Part shown: in pieces, positions 6,250-12,398 of the stretch
Numbering within the stretch: the first letter of the stretch is position 1
How the letters are laid out: each line of letters begins with the position of its first letter
DNA from: JABISG01 sp963581435
GTDB lineage: Bacteria > Planctomycetota > Planctomycetia > Planctomycetales > Planctomycetaceae
Assembly: GCA_963581435.1 (NCBI GenBank)
Contig: CAUZOL010000200.1
Location: 1 to 12,398, forward strand
DNA length: 12,398 nt
Reading direction: 5' to 3'
The notes under the pieces: generated by a model
Told to the model about the DNA's origin: nothing
Databases searched by the model: none
Seen by the model: only the letters and a program-made list of their open reading frames with translations
Position numbers and translations under genes: made by a program

Positions 6250-7686
6250 ATGTCCATTGTTGGCAGTACGACCGAGGAATTGCTTGGCCAATTGGCGTCG
6301 GGCGATGTCAGTTGCGTGGAGTTGACGTCCGCGTATCTCGATCAAATTGCGGCTCGCGATCCGGAAGTGCAGGCGTTTCTGCGATACGACCGAGATGATG
6401 CGCTGCAACAGGCGGAGCAAATTGACGCGAAACGCAAGAGGGGCGAGCAGTTAGGTCAGCTGGCTGGATTGCCGGTGGCCGTCAAAGACAACATGTGCAC
6501 CAAGGGCCAGCCGACGACCTGCGCCAGCCGCATGCTGGAAAACTTCGTGCCGCCGTATGACGCCCATGTCGTCACACGGCTGAAGGAAGCCGACGCGGTC
6601 CTCATCGGCCGCACGAACCTGGATGAGTTCGCGATGGGCTCCTCGACGGAGAACTCGGCATTTCAAGTGACGCGGAACCCGCACAACGCCGAATTTGCAC
6701 CGGGTGGTTCGAGCGGCGGATCGGCGGCGGCGGTGGGTGGGGGAATGACACCCCTGGCATTGGGAAGCGACACCGGCGGCTCGATTCGCCAACCTGCCAG
6801 TTTTTGCGGTGTTGTCGGCATGAAACCAACCTATGGCCGCGTGTCGCGGTACGGGTTGGTGGCATTCGCCAGTTCGCTCGATCAGATCGGCCCGTTGGCC
6901 GGTGACGTCACCGGCGCGGCAAGACTGCTGAAAGTCATCGCCGGACACGATGCACGCGACTCCACCTGCGTCGATCTCCCCGTGCCGGAATATACGCAGA
7001 GTCTGAACGAGCCACTATCGGGATTGACGATTGGCATCGCTGCGGAACATTTTGCGTCGGGACTCGATGCCGAAGTCGAATCGATTGTCCGCCGTGCATT
7101 GGATATCTACACCTCGCTGGGGGCAACGGTCAAGGAAATCAGCCTGCCTCACTCCCGCTACGCGGTCGCCACGTATTACGTGGTGGCTCCGTGTGAAGCG
7201 TCGAGCAATCTCGCCCGATACGACGGCGTGCATTACGGTTTTCGCGCCGAGACGTTCGAGAACATGATCGACATGTACGCCACCACGCGCGGCGAAGGAT
7301 TCGGCGACGAAGTGAAGCGGCGAATTATGGTCGGCACGTACGCGCTGTCGGCCGGCTATTACGACGCCTACTACTTGAAAGCACTGAAAGTGCGGCGGCT
7401 GATTCGAGAAGACTTCGACCGCGCGTTTGCCGACGTCGATGTCATCGCCTCGCCGGTCAGCCCAACCCCGGCGTTCAAAATCGGCGCACTGGTTGACGAT
7501 CCGCTGGCAATGTACCTGCAGGACCTCTACACGCTCAGCGCGAATCTGGCTGGTATTCCCGGCATATCGGTTCCCGCCGGAACAAGCAGCGGCGGTTTAC
7601 CCATCGGCCTGCAATTGCTCGCACCGGCGTTCGAGGAAGAGCGATTGCTGCGAGCCGCGCGAATGTTTGAAAAGGGAGGTGAATGA
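6250..7686 (+). CDS. gatA: Asp-tRNA(Asn)/Glu-tRNA(Gln) amidotransferase subunit A
   Basis: GatA is the glutaminase subunit: it hydrolyses glutamine and passes ammonia to GatB for conversion of Glu-tRNA(Gln) or Asp-tRNA(Asn). The 478-residue protein is an amidase-signature enzyme of normal length. The Ser-cisSer-Lys triad is complete: Lys79 in VAVKDN, Ser154 in GGSSGGS and Ser178 in SDTGGSIRQPAS, the same numbers known for Staphylococcus aureus GatA. The start gives the usual family N-terminus. The gene is cytoplasmic in function and sits between gatC (33 bp) and gatB (68 bp). An inverted repeat begins at its stop codon. Confidence 0.97.
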   Translation: MSIVGSTTEELLGQLASGDVSCVELTSAYLDQIAARDPEVQAFLRYDRDDALQQAEQIDAKRKRGEQLGQLAGLPVAVKDNMCTKGQPTTCASRMLENFVPPYDAHVVTRLKEADAVLIGRTNLDEFAMGSSTENSAFQVTRNPHNAEFAPGGSSGGSAAAVGGGMTPLALGSDTGGSIRQPASFCGVVGMKPTYGRVSRYGLVAFASSLDQIGPLAGDVTGAARLLKVIAGHDARDSTCVDLPVPEYTQSLNEPLSGLTIGIAAEHFASGLDAEVESIVRRALDIYTSLGATVKEISLPHSRYAVATYYVVAPCEASSNLARYDGVHYGFRAETFENMIDMYATTRGEGFGDEVKRRIMVGTYALSAGYYDAYYLKALKVRRLIREDFDRAFADVDVIASPVSPTPAFKIGALVDDPLAMYLQDLYTLSANLAGIPGISVPAGTSSGGLPIGLQLLAPAFEEERLLRAARMFEKGGE

Positions 7687-7744
7687 TGAATTATGAACGA
7701 TGAATCGCAATCAGCCGGCTCATCCTTCATGACTCATAATTCAT
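7686..7744. repeat. AT-rich inverted repeat filling the gatA-gatB gap
   Basis: ATGAATTATGA (7686-7696) and TCATAATTCAT (7734-7744) are a perfect 11-bp inverted repeat. Inner ATGAA/TTCAT (7700-7704 with 7726-7730) continue the pairing, and AGCCGGCT (7713-7720) is a palindrome near the centre. The element overlaps the last base of the gatA stop and ends 10 bases before the gatB ATG. It looks like a mobile palindromic repeat or an mRNA hairpin; there is no T run of terminator type. Confidence 0.65.
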
Positions 7745-7754
7745 AATTTGCCTT

Positions 7755-9248
7755 ATGCACCACACAATTGTTATTGGCCTTGAGACTCACGTTCAGTTAC
7801 TGACGAAGAGCAAGCTCTTCTGCGGCTGTGTGAACCGATTCAACCCCAAAAACCCCAACGTGCAAACCTGTCCGGTTTGCCTGGGCTTGCCGGGGAGTTT
7901 GCCGGTGATGAATCGTGAGGCGTTCCTGCTGTCGGTGAAAACCGGGCTGGCGTTGAATTGCGACATTTCCCAGTTCACCAAGTGGGACCGTAAACAGTAT
8001 TACTACCCCGATCTGCCCAAGGCGTATCAGATCAGCCAGTACGATCTGCCGTTCAGCCACGATGGGTTTCTCGAAGCTGAGGTTGAAGGGCAAGGGGTCA
8101 AACGTGTCGGCATTATTCGGGCGCACCTCGAAGAAGACGCCGGCAAGAACATGCACGATGAAACCGGCGGCAGTCGCGATAGCCGCGTCGACTTGAACCG
8201 ATGTGGAACCCCGCTACTGGAAATTGTTTCAGAGCCCGATCTGCGTTCGGCGGCCGAAGCGAAAGCGTATCTTGATGAGCTAAAACTGCTGCTGAATTAT
8301 CTGGGCGTTTCTGACTGCAACATGCAGGAGGGAAGTCTGCGATGCGATGCGAACGTCAACCTGCACATTCATGGTGACGACGGCAGCAACATTGCGACAC
8401 CGATTGTGGAGGTCAAGAACCTCAACAGCTTCCGTGGCGTCGAACAGGCGATTGACTTCGAGGCCAACCGGCAGTTGGAAATCTACCAGGAAACGGGTCG
8501 CAAGTTGGGCGATCCCGGTGTGCACAAAGAAACCCGTGGCTGGGACGCGAATCGCAGCGTTACGTTCGGTCAGAGGAGTAAAGAGGAAGCGTCCGACTAT
8601 CGGTATCTCCCCGATCCCGATCTGGTTCCCATCACGTTGACAGTTAATGAGATCGACGAGATTCGCCAGTCGCTGTGCGAATTCCCCGCCGACCGCCGCC
8701 GCCGTTTTAGCACAGCGTTCGAGCTGTCGGCCTATGATGTGTCGGTCATCGTCAACCAAGGAGCCGAGTTCGCCGATTACTTTGAAACAGTGGCCGGTGA
8801 ATGCGGCGATGGCAAACAGGCCGCCAACTGGTGTACGCAAGATGTGCTGCGAGAATTGAACGAGCGGAACGCACCCATCGGAGAATTCCCCGTCAGTGCC
8901 GTCGCCCTGGGAACACTGTTGGCCAAAGTTGTGGCAAACGAAATCACCACCAAGAGCGCCCGCGAGGTGTTCGCCGAATTGTTAGAGTTGGAAGCTATCG
9001 AGCCGACTGATGCGCTTTCAAAAATCGATCAAATCATCGAAGAGCGTGGCCTCGCAATCGTGTCCGACACGGGCGAACTCGAAGGCGTTGTCGAAGCCGT
9101 CCTGGCGGGCAACCAACAGATTGCCGACGACTTCCGCTCCGGCAAGCAGGGAGCCATCGGACCGCTGATCGGCCAGGTGATGCGCGAAGTCAAAGGGGCC
9201 GATGCAAAAGTCGTCCGCCAAATGCTGATCGAGAAGATCGGGGAATAA
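7755..9248 (+). CDS. gatB: Asp-tRNA(Asn)/Glu-tRNA(Gln) amidotransferase subunit B
   Basis: GatB binds the misacylated tRNA, activates its side-chain carboxylate with ATP, and amidates it with ammonia from GatA. The 497-residue protein shows the full family pattern: IGLETHVQL at the start, HLEEDAGK, DLNRCGTPLLEIVSEPDL, MQEGSLRCDANV, VEVKNLNSFR, DYRYLPDPDL, and a C-terminal YqeY-like tail. Cys23, Cys25, Cys39 and Cys42 form the four-cysteine zinc site seen in many GatB proteins. The ATG has no clear Shine-Dalgarno and is preceded by an AT-rich palindrome, so translation may depend on coupling to gatA or on leader structure. The upstream in-frame stop (7737-7739) leaves no other usual start. Confidence 0.97.
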   Translation: MHHTIVIGLETHVQLLTKSKLFCGCVNRFNPKNPNVQTCPVCLGLPGSLPVMNREAFLLSVKTGLALNCDISQFTKWDRKQYYYPDLPKAYQISQYDLPFSHDGFLEAEVEGQGVKRVGIIRAHLEEDAGKNMHDETGGSRDSRVDLNRCGTPLLEIVSEPDLRSAAEAKAYLDELKLLLNYLGVSDCNMQEGSLRCDANVNLHIHGDDGSNIATPIVEVKNLNSFRGVEQAIDFEANRQLEIYQETGRKLGDPGVHKETRGWDANRSVTFGQRSKEEASDYRYLPDPDLVPITLTVNEIDEIRQSLCEFPADRRRRFSTAFELSAYDVSVIVNQGAEFADYFETVAGECGDGKQAANWCTQDVLRELNERNAPIGEFPVSAVALGTLLAKVVANEITTKSAREVFAELLELEAIEPTDALSKIDQIIEERGLAIVSDTGELEGVVEAVLAGNQQIADDFRSGKQGAIGPLIGQVMREVKGADAKVVRQMLIEKIGE

Positions 9249-9415
9249 GCTTCGAGTCGAGCCGTGAGAAGTTCTCCTCTCTGACTCGTGACCGCTGATC
9301 TTTGACCTCTGCCTCCGCCGGTCCACCACCGAGCAGTGATGTTTTGATCACATATTCCGGCATCCTATGTCGGCGCTTTATTTGCCCCAAATTGCCGAGT
9401 TGGTGAAGCTTTACG

Positions 9416-9444
9416 TTGATTGCGGTTCGCTCGGCATTTAGAAT
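9416..9444 (+). promoter_or_regulatory. Sigma-70-like promoter candidate for the DUF1080 gene
   Basis: TTGATT (9416-9421) and TAGAAT (9439-9444, five of six to the -10 consensus) are 17 bases apart, the ideal spacing. It lies about 130 bp before the first ATG of the DUF1080 protein. Confidence 0.45.
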
Positions 9445-9516
9445 CGAATTGGCTGGGTTGACTTGTTTCGTGCAATGTTGAACCGGCGACACCGACACGC
9501 GAGTTGTTGAATCGAT

Positions 9517-9544
9517 GGAAATCGGTCGTGGGAAATCGGTTGTG
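9517..9544. repeat. Two-copy 14-bp tandem repeat
   Basis: GGAAATCGGTCGTG (9517-9530) is followed directly by GGAAATCGGTTGTG (9531-9544), with 13 of 14 bases the same. It lies in the leader of the DUF1080 gene. It may be chance duplication; no function is evident. Confidence 0.5.
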
Positions 9545-9576
9545 CGTGGTGGGTTCGCTGGGATTTCGCGTTGAGG

Positions 9577-10323
9577 ATGCGTATACGATTTTCAGCCCCC
9601 CAGAGCAACGTGATTGAATCAGCACCAACAGAGCGACATCAACAACCGCCCCGGATCTGCGGCAGCGGAAACTTTCGGATTTCGATTTTCCGGCTATGCA
9701 GGGTAACCATCATTGTCTTGATGGCCGTGCTGTGCTGGATGAGTCACCCGGCCGATTCCGGGCAGGTCGATGGCCCGAAGTCGCTGTTCAAGGCGAGTAC
9801 CTTTCCGGCCGGCTGGTCGTTTTTCTCGGCAGAGGGCGACCCGAAGGCCGTTTGGAAGGCGGTTGGGGGAAAGAACGGTGACGACGATGTGCTGGAATGC
9901 CTGGGGAAACCCTACGGTTACATTCGCACGCAAGAACTCTATGGCGATTTTGAATTCAAGTTGGAGTGGAAATACCCCAAGGACGCCAACGGCAACAGCG
10001 GCGTTTTAATCCACACCGGCAAGGAAGACAAAATCTGGCCGAAAGCCATCCAGGTGCAACTGCACGCCCCAACCGCCGGCAGCATCTTTCCCAGCGGCGA
10101 TGCCAAGACCGACAACAAGCTCATGGCACGCGACCTCTCCAAACCGGTCGGCCAATGGAACACCTGCGTCATCACCTCCAAAGCGGGCCGCGTCTCGGTG
10201 ACAATCAACGGAAAAAAAGCAGGCGAAGTGACCGGCTGCCAACCCAACATGGGCAGCATCTCGCTGCAAAGCGAAGGCTCCGAAGTCCACTTCCGCCGCG
10301 TGATGCTGAAGCCGTTGAAGTGA
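9577..10323 (+). CDS. Exported DUF1080 (3-keto-disaccharide hydrolase-like) protein
   Basis: The 248-residue protein has a hydrophobic export segment at about residues 43-58 (VTIIVLMAVLCW) and one DUF1080 domain from about 70 to the end. Family marks include DFEFKLEWKYP, GNSGVLIHT, and the C-terminal GSISLQSEGSEVHFRRV pattern. DUF1080 is a concanavalin-like beta-sandwich; some members are reported to hydrolyse 3-keto-glucosides, and planctomycetes carry many copies. The start is uncertain: TTG at 9571 and ATG at 9577 give an unusually long region before the hydrophobic core, while ATG at 9721 would remove the basic N-terminus. I prefer 9577. The SGNH hydrolase gene follows on the same strand. 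Confidence 0.82.
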   Translation: MRIRFSAPQSNVIESAPTERHQQPPRICGSGNFRISIFRLCRVTIIVLMAVLCWMSHPADSGQVDGPKSLFKASTFPAGWSFFSAEGDPKAVWKAVGGKNGDDDVLECLGKPYGYIRTQELYGDFEFKLEWKYPKDANGNSGVLIHTGKEDKIWPKAIQVQLHAPTAGSIFPSGDAKTDNKLMARDLSKPVGQWNTCVITSKAGRVSVTINGKKAGEVTGCQPNMGSISLQSEGSEVHFRRVMLKPLK

Positions 10324-10517
10324 TGCGCTGAACTCGCCGTGCAGGATGCCACTCGGCGTCGTTTCGCACACTGAAGGTGTCATTCCTTGTTTACGGGGGA
10401 GTTTCCAACGCATGTTGCTTGCAATGTCGGCAAGGGAGACTTCGTCAATTAGAACAAGTTCGGCATCGACGAGTACTTTTAGACTTCGATCAATGCTGCA
10501 TCGAGAGTAGGTATCCA

Positions 10518-11342
10518 ATGAAGAACACTTTCGCACGCATACTTGCCTTCGGAATGATGCTCGCCGTTGTGCTTTCGCCTTTTTGCGCGAGTGCAGAGCA
10601 TGAGGGGCAGGTCCAGATCCTGCTGCTTGGCGACAGCACCACGGAAGGAAGCGTGCCGCGCCGGCTGAAGCCCAAAGGCCCGCATCTGGAGAAAGTTCTG
10701 GAACTGTTGCTGGCTGCAGAAGGGGATCTGCCTCCCTGCCACGTGATCAATTCCAGCCTGAGCGGCGAATACATTCGCAGGCTCATCGATTCAGGGCGTT
10801 ACGATCGCAACGGAGCGAAATTGCCCGGATTGGATTACATCTTCATTCGCTACGGCCTGAACGATCGAGCAAGGCGTAAAGAGTTTACCGTCAATTTCCC
10901 GAAGGACTTCCATGAACTACTCGCTCGCCTGCGGCAGGATCACCCGCAAGCGCTGCTCATCCCGATGACCGTCATTCCGTTCGCGGATGAGAAAGCCAGC
11001 AAAGTGATCAACGATTTGGTTTTCGAAGTCGCAAAGAAGGAGAAACTTGCCGTCTTCGACATCTACCGGCGCTACGCTGCCGAGTTGGTCAAGGGGCCGA
11101 ACATGCTCAACTACCGGCGTTACCCGCTCGCCAAAATCCCCAAACAACATCACAATCTGGTGAAGCCATTTGTGAATGGCCCCAGTGTCGAAGTGATGGC
11201 CAACGAACTCGATCCGATTCTCGGTCAACTGCCGGGTTGGTACGGAGACAGGCACCCAAACCTTGCCGGCTACAACGTAATCGCCGACGAAACAGCAAAG
11301 TACCTCGCGAAACTGCTACGCGAGAAGAAGGCGAAAGAATGA
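10518..11342 (+). CDS. Exported SGNH/GDSL-type hydrolase
   Basis: This 274-residue protein has a Sec signal peptide (MKNTFARIL, hydrophobic core, CASA with cleavage near residue 26). It is probably an esterase, for instance removing acetyl groups from polysaccharides outside the cytoplasm. The SGNH blocks are visible: LLGDSTTEG with nucleophile Ser40, Gly83 in SLSGEY, GLND with Asn115, and DRHPN with His246. The usual acidic residue three before the histidine is a glycine here, with Asp244 two before it instead. The frame is open upstream to a GTG at 10377, but only the ATG at 10518 puts the signal peptide at the N-terminus. The 194 bp before it shows no clear promoter or terminator, so cotranscription with DUF1080 is possible. 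Confidence 0.85.
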   Translation: MKNTFARILAFGMMLAVVLSPFCASAEHEGQVQILLLGDSTTEGSVPRRLKPKGPHLEKVLELLLAAEGDLPPCHVINSSLSGEYIRRLIDSGRYDRNGAKLPGLDYIFIRYGLNDRARRKEFTVNFPKDFHELLARLRQDHPQALLIPMTVIPFADEKASKVINDLVFEVAKKEKLAVFDIYRRYAAELVKGPNMLNYRRYPLAKIPKQHHNLVKPFVNGPSVEVMANELDPILGQLPGWYGDRHPNLAGYNVIADETAKYLAKLLREKKAKE

Positions 11343-11499
11343 CACGGCCTGTATTCCTAAGTCTTCAGCTCCGTATATTCTCATAACGTGATCTGAGTTT
11401 TTTCAACTTTCACGTTGTACGCTTCATCCAACCGAACGGACCAGCATTAGCACCAGATGTTTCGGCTACCACCCGAAGAAAGAGGACCGGCGCAAAAAA

Positions 11500-11536
11500 A
11501 GGACCGGCGTCCAATTGACGACCGGTCCTGCTTTTT
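11500..11536. terminator. Bidirectional intrinsic terminator between convergent genes
   Basis: AGGACCGG (11500-11507) pairs with CCGGTCCT (11522-11529). On the plus strand GC and five T follow (11532-11536). On the minus strand the stem is followed by a run of seven T (complement of 11494-11500). AGGACCGGCG also occurs just upstream at 11484-11493 as a direct repeat. It serves the SGNH gene (+) and the isomerase-like gene (-). The rest of 11343-11555 shows nothing else. Confidence 0.75.
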
Positions 11537-11555
11537 CACTCAAACTAAAATCGAA

Positions 11556-12263
11556 TCAGACTGCGACAACCTTCCGTTCCTTCCAGCTGCCAATCAACAG
11601 TGAGTCCATGACGAGGTCGCGGCGGTTGAGGTATTCCTCGCTGACTTCGCTGACAAGGAATCCGTCGAATCCGGACTCAGCCAGTAGCGACAACACCGAA
11701 AATACCATGTCGCGGTTGCAGTACATCGGCCGGTGGACGGGATGACCGGGCTGATAGCCAGACAGGTGAACCTGCTGCAGTTTCTCGCCGTACTTCTGGA
11801 GAAAGAGGCCAAGCTCGTCCAGCAGGACTTCCAGCGGGGCATCGTTCAGCGTGAATTTCCAGAAGTGTTCGACGTCCAACGTCAGCTTGTCGTTGCTGAT
11901 GGCCCAGTCATCGAAGCGGACTTTGTTGAATCGGTTGTTTTCCACTGCGAGAATCAGCCCCGGGGCCAGCTCGGCAATGCGACTGCCAAACTTGCGGATC
12001 ATCGGTTCGTGAATCACCAGCGTGTCGCAATTCAGGACGGCACACAGCTTGACACAATTCTCCAGTGCTTGCTCAGGCACTTCGAGGCTCGCCGGAAACT
12101 TCACCGTGTAACGGAAGCCGACTGTCTTGGCGACACGAGCGGTTTCTTCCCAGTTCAGCAGATCGTCAACGCTGACCTGGAGTTCGAGATTGCTGATTTC
12201 GGCCTCGTCGGCGGCCGCAAACTCGACGGGACTGGCGGACGTTCTGGCTGCGTGCTTCGACAT
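11556..12263 (-). CDS. Sugar phosphate isomerase/epimerase-like TIM-barrel protein
   Basis: The 235-residue protein resembles the xylose-isomerase-like/AP-endonuclease-2 TIM-barrel superfamily, whose members isomerise or epimerise sugars with a divalent metal. Successive strand-like segments are visible: TLVIHEP, LILAVENN, LTLDVEHF, QQVHLSGY and FLVSEVS. Glu108, Asp130, His166 and Glu206 sit where the family keeps its metal ligands. It is short for the family (usually about 260-290), and the first barrel strand is not obvious. No signal peptide, so probably cytoplasmic. I chose the ATG at 12263, preceded by GAAGG; a TTG at 12278 would add five residues. It lies 25 bp after the stop of the preceding gene, so the two likely form an operon. 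The substrate is unknown. Confidence 0.75.
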   Translation of the reverse strand: MSKHAARTSASPVEFAAADEAEISNLELQVSVDDLLNWEETARVAKTVGFRYTVKFPASLEVPEQALENCVKLCAVLNCDTLVIHEPMIRKFGSRIAELAPGLILAVENNRFNKVRFDDWAISNDKLTLDVEHFWKFTLNDAPLEVLLDELGLFLQKYGEKLQQVHLSGYQPGHPVHRPMYCNRDMVFSVLSLLAESGFDGFLVSEVSEEYLNRRDLVMDSLLIGSWKERKVVAV

Positions 12264-12288
12264 GACTTTCGCCTTCAAAAAGTTGTAA

Positions 12289-12398
12289 CTACCCAGTGAC
12301 GAAGATGTGCGCTGGCAGGTTGGGGGACTGGTGGAAGGCGGATTGGATGCCGTCCAGGATTTTCAGGTCGTTTTTGCGGAGCGTCGAGACGTAACCGC
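12289..12398 (-). CDS. 3' end of an unrecognised gene, cut by the window edge
   Basis: On the minus strand a frame is open from the window edge for 35 codons to TAG (12291-12289). The peptide (…LRKNDLKILDGIQSAFHQ… PAHIFVTG) has the mixed composition of a real folded protein's C-terminus, but I cannot name the family. Its stop lies 25 bp before the ATG of the isomerase-like gene, whose ribosome site falls in that gap, so the two are probably cotranscribed. Confidence 0.6.
   Translation of the reverse strand, partial: GYVSTLRKNDLKILDGIQSAFHQSPNLPAHIFVTG

Larger units (their letters stand above)
9249..9576. other. Intergenic region between gatB and the DUF1080 gene
   Basis: No gene is supported. 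A weak inverted repeat (CGAGTC 9253-9258 with GACTCG 9283-9288, inner GAGAA/TTCTC) follows the gatB stop and lacks a T run, so termination there would have to be factor-dependent. A promoter candidate lies at 9416-9444 and a short tandem repeat at 9517-9544. Confidence 0.5.

Noticed and set aside
8280..8840. 186-codon open frame on the minus strand inside gatB
   Set aside because: Antisense shadow of a highly conserved gene with no ribosome site or family motif.
1..12398. CRISPR array, tRNA, insertion sequence or phage genes
   Set aside because: I saw no regularly spaced repeats, cloverleaf, transposase motif or phage structural gene anywhere in the window.

Overview
The window looks like a piece of a planctomycete (Planctomycetota) chromosome. 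This is inferred from its gene families and style: moderately GC-rich coding DNA, weak Shine-Dalgarno sites, a DUF1080 protein, a secreted SGNH hydrolase, a CsrA, a cysteine-type ribosomal protein L28, and many small palindromic intergenic elements. No similarity search was possible. There is no phage, IS element, CRISPR array, tRNA or rRNA.

Layout. 1-476: no confident gene, one REP-like palindrome. 477-2012 (+): GAF plus PP2C/SpoIIE-type phosphatase. It converges, across a shared terminator hairpin, on a minus-strand pair, csrA (4184-3897) followed by a PDZ/S41 carboxyl-terminal protease (3843-2176). The csrA leader (4189-4248) holds a stem-loop with GGA in its loop and a GGA-GGA Shine-Dalgarno, the layout expected for CsrA autoregulation. 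4249-4748: AT-rich divergent spacer with a near-perfect 30-bp palindrome. 4749-5399 (+): a secreted Pro/Tyr/Ser-rich protein interrupted by one in-frame TAG at 5046-5048.

5442-9248 (+) is the housekeeping block: terminator, promoter, rpmB, a strong hairpin terminator, then gatC, gatA and gatB, whose products form the tRNA-dependent amidotransferase making Gln-tRNA(Gln) and/or Asn-tRNA(Asn). The terminator ends only 21 bp before gatC, so gatCAB is probably fed by read-through from the rpmB promoter or by a promoter inside rpmB. An AT-rich inverted repeat fills the gatA-gatB gap.

9577-11342 (+): an exported DUF1080 protein and an exported SGNH hydrolase, probably acting on extracellular sugars or esters. 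A bidirectional terminator separates them from a minus-strand sugar-phosphate-isomerase-like TIM-barrel gene (12263-11556), which follows the 3' end of an unrecognised gene cut by the window edge.

I found no new multi-gene system. The points most worth a second look are the csrA leader, the amber-interrupted secreted protein, the 30-bp palindrome and the terminator wedged between rpmB and gatC.
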